Notes: generated by a model not told the origin, from the letters alone. 64,000 nucleotides of DNA from RYN-230 sp963851025 (GCA_963851025.1 CAWKOA010000030.1:186001-250000); one strand, 5' to 3'. Positions 29,203-39,628 are shown, numbered from the stretch's first letter. Translations and numbers: made by a program.

Positions 29203-29217
29203 TATAGTAAGCATAGA
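29203..29217 (-). promoter_or_regulatory. 15-bp motif copy 1, upstream of the XRE gene
   Basis: On the minus strand this reads TCTATGCTTACTATA, 66 bases before the XRE start. The same 15 bases occur once more, in the opposite orientation, at 29671-29685. Likely an operator or promoter element. Confidence 0.6.
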
Positions 29218-29272
29218 TCCGCGCGGCGCCCCGGATGTCCGGGGTCACCGCGCGGGGTCAGGCAGGATCAGG

Positions 29273-29593
29273 TCACTTGGCCGCGGCGGTGGCCTTCGGT
29301 GCAGTCCCGTTCTTGCCGGCGGTCAGCGGCTTGGTCGCCTGGAGCACGCTCTCGGCGAAGGTGCGCTGGCTGGCCAGCAGCTGCTCGGCGAAGTCGTAGG
29401 CGTTGGCCACGAACTCCTCGGGCTTGGGCAGCTTGTCGGCGTACGGCAGGCTGGGGACGGGGATGGACGGGGTGATCGACTGGATCGTCTCGGCCCAGCG
29501 CTTGATCGCGTCCACCATGGCCTCCTGGCTCTTGCGGACGGTGTCCAGGATCTCGCTCTGGACTTCCTGGCTGGTGGTGCGGGTCTCGGCCAT
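29273..29593 (-). CDS. Phasin-like granule-associated protein
   Basis: A 106-residue, mostly helical protein without cysteine. Heptad-like N-terminus SEILDTVRKSQEAMVDAIKR, a proline-rich centre (SITPSIPVPSLPYADKLPKP), a second amphipathic helix VANAYDFAEQLLASQRTFAE and a Lys/Ala-rich tail (KNGTAPKATAAAK). This layout is that of actinobacterial phasins, which coat polyhydroxyalkanoate granules and limit their size. The tail resembles nucleic-acid or heparin-binding tails and might tether granules to DNA. It lies between phaC and the XRE gene on the same strand, with a ribosome site GGGAGAG before 29593. Its upstream region carries the 15-base motif. Confidence 0.78.
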   Translation of the reverse strand: MAETRTTSQEVQSEILDTVRKSQEAMVDAIKRWAETIQSITPSIPVPSLPYADKLPKPEEFVANAYDFAEQLLASQRTFAESVLQATKPLTAGKNGTAPKATAAAK

Positions 29594-29670
29594 GATGCTC
29601 TCCCTAGATGTCTCTCGCTCCGGGGCGCTTGGCTCCGGGTTCCTCGCTCCGAGGGTTCTTCCTCTGCGCT

Positions 29671-29685
29671 TCTATGCTTACTATA
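29671..29685 (+). promoter_or_regulatory. 15-bp motif copy 2, upstream of the phasin gene
   Basis: TCTATGCTTACTATA on the plus strand, 78 bases before the phasin start and exactly repeated in inverted orientation at 29203-29217. It sits between the end of phaC and the phasin gene, giving the phasin its own regulated promoter. Confidence 0.6.
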
Positions 29686-29745
29686 CCATGCAAAGTGCGT
29701 GGTTTGCCAAGCAAGAGCGGTGTCTACTGGCTCACAGTCCGGCCG

Positions 29746-31456
29746 TCAGCCGCGGACGTACAGGCCGGGCGCGTCGCCGAGCGGGGGATAGCGGCGGCTG
29801 CCCATCCGGGGCGGCTTGACCAGGTCGCCGGCCCGGGACCCGGCCCAGCCGGCCCAGTCCTCCCACCACGAGCCGTCCTGGCGCTCCGCGGCGGACCGCC
29901 ACGCCTCCGCGGTGGGCGGGTAGTCCTCGCCGGCGATGTGCCAGGCCTTCGGCCCGGGGGGATTGACGATGCCCGGCCACATGCCCGCCGCTGGTCAGCA
30001 CGTAGCGCACGTGGCCGCCGAGCAGCCGGGTCGCCTTGTAGGACGTCGTCCAGGGCACGATGTGGTCGTTGACCGCGCCCACCACGTAGGTGTCGCTCTT
30101 CACGTCGCCCAGCGACAGCCGCTGGCCGGCCAGTTCCAGCTCTCCCTTGGCCAGCTCGTTGCGGACGTACAGCGACCGGAGGTAGAAGGAGTGCATGGCG
30201 GCGGGCATCCGGGTGCTGTCGCCGTTCCAGGCCAGGATGTCGAACGCGGGCGGCTGCTTGCCCATCAGCCAGTTGGACACGACGTAGTTGAAGATGAGGT
30301 CGTTGGCCCGGAGCATGTCGAAGGTGCCCGCCATCTGCGAGCCCTCCAGGACGCCCTCGGCCTCCATCTGCCGCTCCAGCTTGGCGATCGTCGGCTGGTC
30401 GGTGAACACGCCGAGCACGCCCGGCTCGCTGTAGTCGAGCATCGTGTTCAGCAGCGCGATGGAGTTGATCCGGTCATCCCCGGTCTGGACCAGGTAGGAG
30501 GCCAGCATGGCGGTCAGCGCGCCGCCCAGGCAGAGCCCGGTAATGTTGATCTTGGGCGAGCCGGTGATGTCCGAGATCACGTCGAGGGCCTCCTTGGGCC
30601 CGCCGATGAGGTAGTCGTCCAGCGTGATCCCGCGCATCTCCGCGCTGGGGTTGCGGTAGGAGATGGCGAAGACCGTGTGCCCGTGCTGCACGGCCCACTC
30701 GATGAAGCTGCGGCCGGGGGCCAGGTCCATGATGTAGTACTTGTTGATCCATGGCGGGCTGGCCAGCATCGGGATCGAATGGACCTGCGGGGTCTGCGGG
30801 GCGTACTGGATGAGTTCCATCAGCTCGCTGGAGTAGACCACCTGGCCCGGGGTGGCGGCCAGGTTCTGGCCCAGGTGGAACGGGCTGGTATCCACCTGCC
30901 GGGGGCGCCCGTTGTTGTGGGCCAGGTCATCGAGGAAGTTCCGGGCGCCGGCCACCAGGCTCCCGCCGCCGGTCTCGAACGCCCGCTTCAGCGCGGCCGG
31001 GTTGGTCAGCAGGAAGTTGGTCGGGCTGAACGCGTCGAGCAGGAACCCGGCGGCCAGCTGGGCTTTCCCGTCGCTGACCGGGTCGCCCCGGCCCGCGTCG
31101 AGCACCTCGCCGGTGAACTGCCTGCTGGCCAGGTAGAACTGGCGCAGCGCGGCGAAGGCCGGGTTGTCCTCCCAGGTGGCGTCGGCGAACCGCTTGTCGC
31201 GTTCCGGCTCGATGGGCGGAGGGCTGCTCGCTCCCATGGCCTTGGCCGCCGCGAACTGGGTGGCCCGGGCCAGGTTGGCCGTCAGCCGCAGGCTGGCCTC
31301 GGTCAGGGTGGCCGGGTGCTCCAGCGCCCGGTTGAACACCGTGAGCAGCGAGCCGCCGAAGCCCGCCATGTCGAGGTCGGCGACGAGCTCGGCTTCCGGG
31401 GCGAGGGCCTGGGCCGCGTCCTGCGCCGCCTGCCACGCGATGTCGATGTCGGACAT
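29746..31456 (-). CDS. phaC: Polyhydroxyalkanoate synthase, class I type
   Basis: Polymerises (R)-3-hydroxyacyl-CoA into polyhydroxyalkanoate at the granule surface. About 570 residues: a PhaC N-terminal domain (AALRQFYLASRQFTGEVLDA, DAFSPTNFLLTNPAALKRAF), then an alpha/beta-hydrolase fold. The catalytic Cys is in the lipase-like box ITGLCLGGALTAML near residue 295. The Asp is in VVGAVNDHIVPW, and the His in SGGHVAG. The frame shifts near 29975, right after the histidine motif, and continues as IVNPPGPKAWHIAGEDYPP to the stop at 29746. The start ATG at 31456 has a strong AGGAGG. One-subunit length and motif spacing indicate class I. Confidence 0.93.
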
Positions 31457-31503
31457 TGGGCACCTCCTGGGGGATGACTGATCCGGGCCAGGCCCTTGTG
31501 GGG

Positions 31504-32694
31504 CTAGACCCGCTCGAAAATGGCCGCGATGCCCTGGCCGCCGCCGATGCACATGGTGATGAGGGCGTACCGGCCGCCGGTCCGGTGCAGTTCGTGCAGC
31601 GCCTTGACGGCCAGGATCGCGCCGGTGGCCGCGATGGGATGGCCGAGTGAGATCCCGCTGCCGTTGGGGTTGGTGCGCTCGGGTGGCAGCCCGAGCTCCC
31701 GCACCACGGCCAGGGCCTGGGCCGCGAACGCCTCGTTGACCTCGAACAGGTCGATGTCGTCGATCTTCAGGCCGGTCCGGTCGAGCACCTTGCGCACCGC
31801 GGGCACCGGGCCGATGCCCATAATCCGCGGTTCGACCCCGGCGTGGCTGTAAGCGACCAGGCGGCCCAGCGGCCGCAGGCCGTGCTCGGCAGCGTACTCG
31901 CTGGTGGCCAGCACCACCGCGGCGGCCGCGTCGTTCACGCCGGATGCATTCCCCGCCGTCACGGTGCCGTTGCCGTCGAAGGCCGGCCGCAGCTTGGCCA
32001 GGTCCGCCGGGTCGACCCCGGGGCGGATGTGCTCATCAGCGGTGAAGGTGGTGGTTGTGCCCTTACGGCCCGGCACCTGGACCGGCGTGATCTGCCCGGT
32101 GAAGTAGCCCTGCTCGGTGGCGCTGGCGGCGCGGCGGTGGCTCTCGGCGGCGAGCGCGTCCTGGTCGGCGCGGGACACCCCGAAGTCGGCCGCGACGTTC
32201 TCCGCGGTGACACCCATGTGACACTGGTCGAACGGGTCGGTGAGGGCGCCGACCATGGCGTCCACCACCACGGCGTCCTGCATCCGCCGTCCCCAGCGCA
32301 TGTCGGGCAGCCAGTACTGGCCCCGGCTCATCGACTCCGCGCCGCCGGCCACGGCCACGTCGGCGTCGCCGAGTAGCAGGGCCTGGGCCGCCGAGACGAT
32401 GGCCTGGAGCCCGCTGCCGCACAGCCGGTTCACGGTCAGCGCCGGGGTGCCGACCGGCAGCCCGCCGTTGACCGCGGCCACCCGGGCCAGGTACATGTCC
32501 CGTGCCTCGGTGTGGATCACGTTGCCGAACACGACGTGCCCGACATCCTCCGGGCGCACCCCGGCCCGTTGCACCGCATCGCGGATCACGGTCGCGGCCA
32601 GATCGCAGGGCGGCACGCTGGCCAGCCCGCCGCCGAACTTGCCGATGCCGGTGCGCACGGCGGACAGGATCTGGACCTCTGGTTGCTGGCTCAT
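31504..32694 (-). CDS. phaA: Acetyl-CoA acetyltransferase (beta-ketothiolase)
   Basis: A 396-residue biosynthetic-type thiolase condensing two acetyl-CoA to acetoacetyl-CoA. Catalytic residues: Cys in TVNRLCGSGLQAIVSAAQ near residue 89, His in GISLGHPIAATGA near 350 and the second Cys in LITMCIGGGQGIAAIFE near 380. NEAFAAQALA and GNASGVNDAAAAVVLA are further thiolase signatures. The frame is intact. It sits between phaB (10 bases upstream) and phaC (47 bases downstream) on the same strand, so it supplies the first step of polyhydroxybutyrate synthesis. Confidence 0.95.
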   Translation of the reverse strand: MSQQPEVQILSAVRTGIGKFGGGLASVPPCDLAATVIRDAVQRAGVRPEDVGHVVFGNVIHTEARDMYLARVAAVNGGLPVGTPALTVNRLCGSGLQAIVSAAQALLLGDADVAVAGGAESMSRGQYWLPDMRWGRRMQDAVVVDAMVGALTDPFDQCHMGVTAENVAADFGVSRADQDALAAESHRRAASATEQGYFTGQITPVQVPGRKGTTTTFTADEHIRPGVDPADLAKLRPAFDGNGTVTAGNASGVNDAAAAVVLATSEYAAEHGLRPLGRLVAYSHAGVEPRIMGIGPVPAVRKVLDRTGLKIDDIDLFEVNEAFAAQALAVVRELGLPPERTNPNGSGISLGHPIAATGAILAVKALHELHRTGGRYALITMCIGGGQGIAAIFERV

Positions 32695-32704
32695 GTCTGG
32701 CTCC

Positions 32705-33529
32705 TCACATATCCAGGCCGCCGTTGACCGCCCAGATCTGGCCGGTCACGTACGAGGACTCGTCGGCGGCCAGGAAGCAGACCACCCGGGCGATCTCATC
32801 CGGGCGGCCTAGCCGGCCGACCGGTATCTGCCCGCGAATGCGCTCCAGCACCCTTTCCGGGATGGTGGCGAGCATGTCGGTGGCGACGAAGCCCGGGGTG
32901 ACCGCGTTCACGGTGAGCCCGATCCCGTCGCCGACCGGCCGCTCCGCCCGGCCGAGGTGGAAGATGGCCTCCTTGGCCAGTGACTTGGTCAGCCCGAACA
33001 GTCCGGACTTGGACGCGGCGTAATTGGACTGGCCGATATTGCCGGTCTCGCCGATGACCGACGACACGCTGATGATCCGCCCGGTGCCCCGCTCGATCAT
33101 GTGATCCAGTGCCGCCTGGGCCATGAAGAAGGCCCCGGAGAGATTGACGGAGAGGACCCGGAGCCAGTCTTCGTCGGTCATCTTGGCCACGGTCCGGTCG
33201 ATCGTGATGCCGGCGTTATTGACCAGGATGTCGAGCCGCCCGTGCTGCTCGATGACCTCGCGCACCACCCGCCGGCAGTCATCGGCCACCCCGATGTTGC
33301 CCTCGTGCAGGGTGATCCGCTGGTCCGGGAACCCCACGGACGCCGCGGCCTGGAACTTCATGGCCCGCTCCGGGTTATGCCAGTAACCGGCGGCGATGGC
33401 CGCGCCGTCCTCGGCCAGGCTCTGCGAGATGGCGCCGCCGATGCCGGCGGTGCCGCCGGTCACCAGGGCGACCCGGCCGGCCAGGCGGCCCGCCCGGGTG
33501 TCGTGGGACTGGTGGTGCGTGACGGTCAT
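32705..33529 (-). CDS. phaB: Acetoacetyl-CoA reductase
   Basis: A 274-residue short-chain dehydrogenase that reduces acetoacetyl-CoA to (R)-3-hydroxybutyryl-CoA. Cofactor motif VALVTGGTAGIGGAISQSLA, then DILVNNAGITIDRTVAKM. The catalytic Ser, Tyr and Lys are in IISVSSVIGETGNIGQSNYA followed by ASKSG. VGRLGRPDEIARVVCFLAA and GQIWAVNGGLDM close the fold. The segment IDRTVAKMTDEDW is typical of PhaB within the FabG-like group. It has a ~18-residue N-terminal extension before the Rossmann strand. As the first gene of the phaB-phaA-phaC run, it is transcribed from the 590-base region upstream. Confidence 0.92.
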   Translation of the reverse strand: MTVTHHQSHDTRAGRLAGRVALVTGGTAGIGGAISQSLAEDGAAIAAGYWHNPERAMKFQAAASVGFPDQRITLHEGNIGVADDCRRVVREVIEQHGRLDILVNNAGITIDRTVAKMTDEDWLRVLSVNLSGAFFMAQAALDHMIERGTGRIISVSSVIGETGNIGQSNYAASKSGLFGLTKSLAKEAIFHLGRAERPVGDGIGLTVNAVTPGFVATDMLATIPERVLERIRGQIPVGRLGRPDEIARVVCFLAADESSYVTGQIWAVNGGLDM

Positions 33530-34119
33530 AATCGTGTCCTTGGGTCGGGGTATAACCAGCGGGCTTGCGGGGGTGGCCGCCCGGGGGCCTATTCGGGCCC
33601 GGGCCGGGCTGCGGCCGGCGACGTGTTCAGAAATGAGACGCAATTCCTGGAACGCCTGCATGGGCAGGCGGCCGGAAACAGAATGATCATCCGGCTGTAT
33701 TCCAGTGGCATTGATGTCCCTCGTGATCAGCCGGGCTCCCGATCGGTTTCCGCCCGTAATCGCCGTGCGGTTTTCTCTTTCGTATCACCCCGTAACCCCG
33801 CTGAAAACTTTGTAAATGAGGACAATCGGTTGCGGTACGCAAAGAGGTGACAGAGGTCCGCCGCGCCACGGACATACGGCCCGCAACCCGGCGCCGTCAG
33901 GCACTGGACAGGGAGCCCGGCCCGTGCCGGGCCCGCGGCGCCGCCGCCGGGCGCGCGTGGCGGTTACCGCCGGTGAGCTGATCAACTTCTGCGGTGAGAG
34001 ACCGTGCTGATCCCTGATGCCCATGTAATCCTGGTTTCGGGCAATATGCCGCATTAGTGGGAACGGGACATGTGGCCGCAGCGAGACGGGCCACAGACAC
34101 GCTCTGGGGAAGTGATGCT
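33530..34119. other. 590-bp divergent intergenic region upstream of the pha operon
   Basis: No gene is supported here. The region 33640-33850 is markedly AT-richer than its neighbours and must contain the phaB promoter. A 7-bp hairpin (CGCCTGC / GCAGGCG, 33653-33670), a 13-base palindrome TTGCGGTACGCAA (33830-33842) and a 7-bp hairpin at 33915-33932 are seen. The right end carries the promoter of the carbonic-anhydrase-like gene. Confidence 0.45.
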
Positions 34120-34684
34120 GTGCCGATCTACGCGCTCGACTACGCCGCACCCGCCATCGACCCGCAGGCTTTCGTGCACCCGGACGCCGTGGTGATCGGC
34201 GCGGTGGAGCTCGCCGCCGGCGTCGTCGGTGTGGCCGGGAGCGGTCCTGCGCGGGGACCACGGCCTGATCACGGTGGGGGAGCGGACGTCGATCCAGGAC
34301 GGCACGATCGTGCACACGACCGAGGAGCACCCCACCGTCATCGGCGCGGACTGCGTGGTCGGGCACCGTGCGCACCTGGAGGGGTGCGTGGTGGAGGACG
34401 GCTGCCTGATCGGCTCGGGCTCGCTGGTCCTCAACCGGGCCCGGGTGGGCGCGGGGGCGGTCGTCGCGGCGGCCGCGCTGGTCCTGGAGGACATGACCGT
34501 CCCGCCCGGCGCCCTGGCGCTCGGGGTGCCCGCGTCCATCCGGGCCGACGCGGGCCTGCGCCAGCAGTCATGGATCAAGTACGCGGTCCAGACCTACCTG
34601 GACCTGGCTGAGCGGCACCGCACCGGCCTGCGCCGGCTGGACCTGCCCCCGGTCAGCGCGCCCGGTCCTGGTCCCCGGGAGTAA
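34120..34684 (+). CDS. Gamma-carbonic anhydrase-like hexapeptide-repeat protein
   Basis: A left-handed beta-helix protein of about 188 residues. Repeated V/I-G-x-x motifs run through HPDAVVIGAVELAAG, VWPGAVLRGDHG, TVIGADCVVGHRAHLEGC and GSGSLVLNRARVGAGAVV. The three zinc histidines of the gamma class line up: one in TIVHTTEEHP and two in VGHRAHLEGC. It is therefore likely an active carbonic anhydrase or a close paralogue (YrdA/PaaY group). The start is a GTG at 34120 with GGGGA nine bases before it. The frame shifts near 34237. It is divergent from the pha operon; no functional tie is evident. Confidence 0.85.
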
Positions 34685-34758
34685 ATCGGCGGCGTCGACG
34701 GCGTCGCCCGCACGGCCCGGCAACTGTGCGCTGCTTGCCAGGCCATGCGGGCAACCAT

Positions 34759-35875
34759 TCACCATGCGCCCCAGGTGGGAAGAGGCACTTCCTTAGACGT
34801 GCGGTGCCGCCGCCCCGGTTCCACCGGTTCCGCAGAAATTTTCCGGCGCCGCTCCGGGCCGCGGGCGGCCCGGAGCGGCGCGGCCGCGGTTACCGGCCGC
34901 CGAGGGACGGGCGGGATCTGCTCGTCGGGCTGGCCCCACGACGGGGCCGGGGCAGACGGCGGGAGGAAGGCGGTCCCGGCCGGGTTGAGCTGGCGGTGGA
35001 TGACCTCGGCCGCCTGCTGGATGGTCGTGATGCCGTACGCCATGGTCGGGTTGTCCTCGGTGAGCACGACGATGCTGTAGCCACGGTGGTGGCCGGTGAA
35101 GCAGCCGATGCTGTGGATACGCCAGCCGTGGGTGGCCAGCGGCAGCCAGCCGTTCTTCACGTGCACGGTCAGGTCGGCGGGTGCGCCCGCCGGGCACCCC
35201 CCAGCGCTGGGACGGGATGACCTGCGCCATCAGGGTGAGCGCGTAGCTCCGCGAGGCGCCGTTCAGCACGGTGTTCGGGTACTGGAGCAGCTGCAGCAAG
35301 AGCAGCTCGTCATGCGCGGTGATCTGGGTCAGGCCCCAGTAGCCGCCCGGCCCGAGCTGGGTCTCGTTCATCGCGGCCCGGCCGAGGAAGTACTCCAGCC
35401 GGCCGCGGCCCACGTGCGCCCACAGGGCCGAGGCCGCGTCGTTGTCGGATTGGGTGATCATGAGCCGGGCCAGGTGCGCCTCGGCGGCGGTGAGGTGACG
35501 GTGCTGGGTCTCCGCCTCGCGCAGCAGCGTGCCGAGGATGATCACCTTGACCACGCTGGCCGAGTCGAAGTGCATCCTCGTGTTGAGATAACAGTTCAGG
35601 TCCTCGCTCTTGTCGTAGACCCGCAGCGCGACCGTGGAGGAACGGCCGCTCAGCGCCGCGTGGATCCCCTGGGCTATCCGGGCCGCCAGCCGGGGATGCG
35701 CGGCGGAGATGCAGTTCACCGCGATCGAGCCGGCCTCAGGCTGCTCGCCGGCCCGGGCCCCCGTGACCCCGGCAGCGGCCGTGATCCCGGCGGCGGCCGT
35801 GGCCCCGGCGCAGAGCACGGCCACCGCGGCGGCCAGGCTGAACCGGCCGTGCCGCGGGGATCGGCACCATTTCAT
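34759..35875 (-). CDS. Secreted serine hydrolase of the class A beta-lactamase fold
   Basis: About 370 residues. A signal peptide opens the protein (KWCRSPRHGRFSLAAAVAVL, then Ala-rich, cleavage near GARA). The penicillin-recognising fold follows, with SxxK in SASVVKV near residue 110, SDN in ITQSDNDAAS near 150 and the third motif as KNG in VHVKNGWLP instead of KTG. GCFTGHHRGYSIVVLTEDNP is the following strand. A Pro/Arg-rich tail of ~60 residues ends the protein. The KNG box makes true beta-lactamase activity doubtful; a D,D-peptidase-like or inactive envelope role is more likely. The frame shifts near 35195. It stands alone. Confidence 0.82.
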
Positions 35876-36000
35876 GTCCCACCATCCATCTGGTCCCATT
35901 CCCGACGCTGGTAACTCTGCAGACGCCCGAGCACGGCCAGAGGTTGTCTGGTTCTCCCAGGTGTTATCGCCAGAACCGGGCGGCAGGGCAGACCCGCAGG

Positions 36001-37664
36001 TCACAGACGTCCGCGCAGCCGGTCGCGCAGCGGGCGGCCGTCAGGGTCGTACACCAGCCGGTACAGCGGCCTGGACCACAGCCGTTCCGCGGCCGAGGGA
36101 CGGTAGGTCCGGTGCGGCAGCACCCGCCCGGGCGGGCGTTCCCCCGTTTCACCCCCGGCATGCCAGGCGGCCAGCGCCCCGGCCTGGCGCCGGAACGCCG
36201 CGAACGTCCCGGCCGGGCTCAGCAGGTCGGCCACGTCCTCCGGATCCCGGTCCAGGTGCTCGGCGCAGAGCCGGAGGCGCAGGTCCCGGGCGAAGACCCG
36301 GGCCCCGTCGCCCAGCCCGCCCGGGGTCACGGGGTTCCCGCGGGTCGGGGTCCGCGTCCAGCACGCCGATGGACAGCTCGCTGTCGTGGCTCCAGGACCG
36401 CCGGTTCAGGTTGTCCGACCCGACCATGGCCCAGACGTCGTCCACCACCACGATCTTGGCGTGCACGTAGACCGGGGTTCCCTGGTGGTTCTCCAGGTCG
36501 TAGACGGCGAACCGGTCGCCGCCCGCCGCGGCGCAGGCCCGCACCACATCGTGCCGGGCGACCAGGCCGGGCATCCGGGTGACCGCGCCGTCGTTGTCCG
36601 GGTAGCGGGGCACCACCGCGATGACGTGCAGGCCGGGATTGGCCCGCAGGGCCGAGGCGATGAGGGCGGCCACGGGCCGCGACCAGAAGTACTGGTCCTC
36701 CAGGTAGACCAGGGAACGGGCCCGCGCGAACGCCTTCCGGTACGCGTGCGCGATGCTCCGCTCGCCGAGCGGCGCGAACGGGTAGCGGCGCAGCCGGGCC
36801 GGGTAGGTGCGCAGCACCTGCACCGCGTGCGTGCCGCGCGGCATGCTCTCGTCCGGTACCGGCTCGGGCAGCGGGCGGCTGGTCGTCGCGCCCATGTGGT
36901 AGGCCCGGTCGTAGAGCTGGCGGACCGGGCTGGGCAGGTCCAGCACGCTGCTTCCGTACCAGCGCTCCCGGAAGGTGTGCTCCAGGTCGTGCACGGCCGC
37001 CCCGCGCACCTCGGCCTGGATGTCGTGCCAGGGCGGCCGCGGGCCCGTAGCTGTCCGGGAACTCCATCACCTGCGGGTCCCCGTCGTGCTGCGAGTCGTC
37101 GCCGCGGCTGTAGCCCAGGTCGATCCCGCCCACGAACGCGACGTCGCGGCCGGGGGCGCCGGGGTGGCGGATCACCACCAGCTTCTGGTGATGGCTGCCG
37201 GCCCGGCGGGTCCGCGCGTCCAGCAGGACCTGGCCGCCGTCGTCGTCGATCTCGCGGACGAACTCCGCGTTGGCTTCCTCGGACTGGCGCAGCGCCTTGG
37301 GCTGCGAGCGCCAGAGCAGGCCGAAAACCTTGACCCCCCGGCGCGCGGCGCGGCCGAGCACGTCGCCGACCGCCGAGCCGGGGCCGTCGAGCAGCTCGTC
37401 GAGGTCGCCGCGGAAATCCAGGAAGTAGACCTGGTCGCCCGGCTCGGTCGCGTTCAGCTCGGCGTGCAGCCGGGCGAAGTAGCTGCGCCCGTCCACCAGC
37501 GGCTGCACCAGGTTCCCGATCGTGAAGGTGCGCAGGTCAGTGGCCCGGTTGGCCCGGTCGCCATCGCCCAGGAACCAGGACACGATGGCCGGGTCGTCGA
37601 CCGGATGGTCGGGGGCGTCCTGTTCGAGCGGGTCGTCAGCCGAGTCGGTAGCACCTGGGAGCAT
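36001..37664 (-). CDS. Phospholipase D family protein (two HKD motifs)
   Basis: About 555 residues. Two HxKx4D catalytic motifs are visible: AGSHHQKLVVIRHPGAPGRD in the first half, and YVHAKIVVVDDVWAMVGSDN with NLNRRSWSHDSEL in the second. EDQYFWSRPVAALIASAL and VYFLDFRGDLDELL also fit PLD/cardiolipin-synthase-type enzymes. There is no signal peptide or membrane segment, so it may act at the inner membrane face. The first motif has a longer spacer before its Asp. Frames change near 37040 and 36340. The start is the ATG at 37664. Substrate likely a phosphodiester lipid, not determined. It is divergent from the Tat lipoprotein gene, 182 bases away. Confidence 0.85.
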
Positions 37665-37846
37665 GTCGGGATTGTGGCATCCCGGGGCGGGTGCGAAGCA
37701 CCGAATCACGGCACCGCGTGCCGCCTCCGGGACGGCGGCCGGCCCGTTCCGGCGGGTCCGGGCCCGGTATGGGGATGGTCAAGAACAACCCTCAGCCGGA
37801 TGCGTACCGGCCCTGCTGCCCGCATCGCCGCGGCCGCGGGTTCATC

Positions 37847-39468
37847 ATGGACCGCATGGGCTGGCCCTCTGGGTACGCGCGCTATTCGCGGCGGGCATTC
37901 CTCGGCATCGCCGCCGCGGTCATGGCCGCGGCCGCGGCGGCGTGCGATGCGGCCGCGAGGACCGCCGGGCGCAGCGGGAGCCCGGGAAAGTCCCGGGACC
38001 AGGCCACCCGCACCACGTCGCGCGGCCCGGCCGCCGAGAACGACCGGCCCGGCGACCCGCACTGGAACATCAGGCACCTCGGCGCGCCCGACGCCATCGT
38101 GGGGTACGCGGGCCAGGCCAGCGTGCTGCCCGGCGAGCCGGTCACCCTGTACGTGTCCACCACGGCCCGCTCGTTCCGGGTCAGCGCGTTCCGGATGGGC
38201 TGGTACCACGGCGACGAGGCCCGGCTGGTGTGGAAGTCGGCCACGGTGGCGGGGCACCGGCAGCGCCAGCCGGACCTGATCAGGCCGACCAACACGGTGG
38301 AAGCCAGGTGGGGGCCGTCCCTGACCGTGCCCACCCACGACTGGCCGGAGGGCTCCTACCTGCTCCGGCTGGACGCGGAGCACGGTGCCCAGCGGTTCGT
38401 CCCGGTCACCGTCCGGTCGGCGAGCACGGCGGGCAAGACCGTGATCAAGAACGGGGTCGGGACCTGGCAGGCCTACAACACCTGGGGCGGCTACGACCTG
38501 TACAACGGGCCGGGCGGCGTGGGCGACTACGGCAACCGGTCGCTGGCGGTCAGCCTGGACCGGCCGTACGACGCCAACGGCGCGTACATGTTCCTGTACC
38601 ACGAGCGGAAGACGATCGAGCTGGCCGAGCGGACCGGCCTGCCGCTGGCCTACGTGACCAGCATGGACATCGACGGCGATGCGCACCTGCTGGACGGGGC
38701 CCGCGCGCTGTTCACCGGGGGCCACGACGAGTACTGGACCCCGCAGGAGCGGGCGCACGTCACCGCGGCCCGGAACGCGGGCGTGAACATCGCGTTCATG
38801 GGCGCGAACACGATGTTCCGGCGGACCCGGATGGCCAGCACCCGGCTGGGGGAGCGGCGGCTGATCATCTGCTACAAGACCAGCTACCTGCAGGACCCGA
38901 TGTACGGCAAGGACAACGCCCTGGTGACCAGCGACTGGCGGGAGCCGCCCCACCCGGATCCCGGAGTCGTCGCTGACCGGGACGCTGTACGAGTCGAACC
39001 CGGTGAGCGCCGACTACGTCGTCGCGTCGCCGGGCAGCTGGATCTACGCGCGCACGGGCGTCAGCCAGGGCACCAGGTTCACCGGGCTGGTCGGCATCGA
39101 GTACGACCGGGTGAACCCGGTCTACCCGGTCGAGCGGCCGATGGAGGTGCTCTCCCATTCCCCGCTGCACCTGCCGCGGCGTGCACAGCTACTCGGACTC
39201 GGCGTACTACACCCACCGCGGCGGCGCGGGCGTGTTCAACACCGGCACCATGCGCTGGGTGGCGGCCAGCAACGGGCTGCGCCTGTTCGGCCTGGACAAG
39301 CGCGCGGGCCAGTTCACCAGGCAGGTCACGGCCAACCTGCTGCACGGGTTCGCCGACGGCCCGGCCGCGGCGAAATACCCCGCGCACGACAACCTGGACT
39401 CGATGCACGAATGGGCCGGCGACCCGATCGCCGCCCACCACGACCTGTGGCCGCCCGTCGTGCTGTGA
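37847..39468 (+). CDS. Tat-exported lipoprotein with N,N-dimethylformamidase-beta-like domain
   Basis: About 540 residues. The N-terminus reads YARYSRRAFLGIAAAVMAAA ending AAAC: a twin-arginine signal followed by a lipobox, so a folded lipoprotein anchored outside the membrane. The body has an Ig-like front (SVLPGEPVTLYVSTTARSF, VSAFRMGWYHGDEARLVW). The large domain found at the C-terminus of N,N-dimethylformamidase follows: NTWGGYDLYNG, RPYDANGAYMFLYHERKTIE, LFTGGHDEYWTPQERAHV, GAGVFNTGTMRWVAAS. No catalytic activity is established for the secreted actinobacterial members. Frames change near 38960 and 39180. Start 37847 (or 37856) places the RR motif correctly. Confidence 0.82.
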
Positions 39469-39499
39469 GGCGGATGACCCGACTGTATCCGATACGGCC

Positions 39500-39542
39500 C
39501 GGCGCCAGGCCTGTATCTCCCGGCCGGCTGTATCTGGCGCCG
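39500..39542. repeat. Inverted repeat downstream of the Tat lipoprotein gene
   Basis: CGGCGCCAG (39500-39508) and CTGGCGCCG (39534-39542) are perfect 9-base arms separated by 25 bases. The spacer contains CTGTATCT twice across its ends. It may be a terminator of the upstream gene or an operator for the next one. Confidence 0.4.
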
Positions 39543-39628
39543 CGCCGCGCTCTGCACGGGTGGGAGGAAAGGCCTCCCGGCCGCCACGGCCGGCGGCACT
39601 GCTTTTCCGCCAGGGGGCGAATCGCACC

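Noticed and set aside
33101..33850. A plus-strand open frame opposite phaB
   Set aside because: It is a shadow of the well-supported phaB coding strand and has no recognisable domain.
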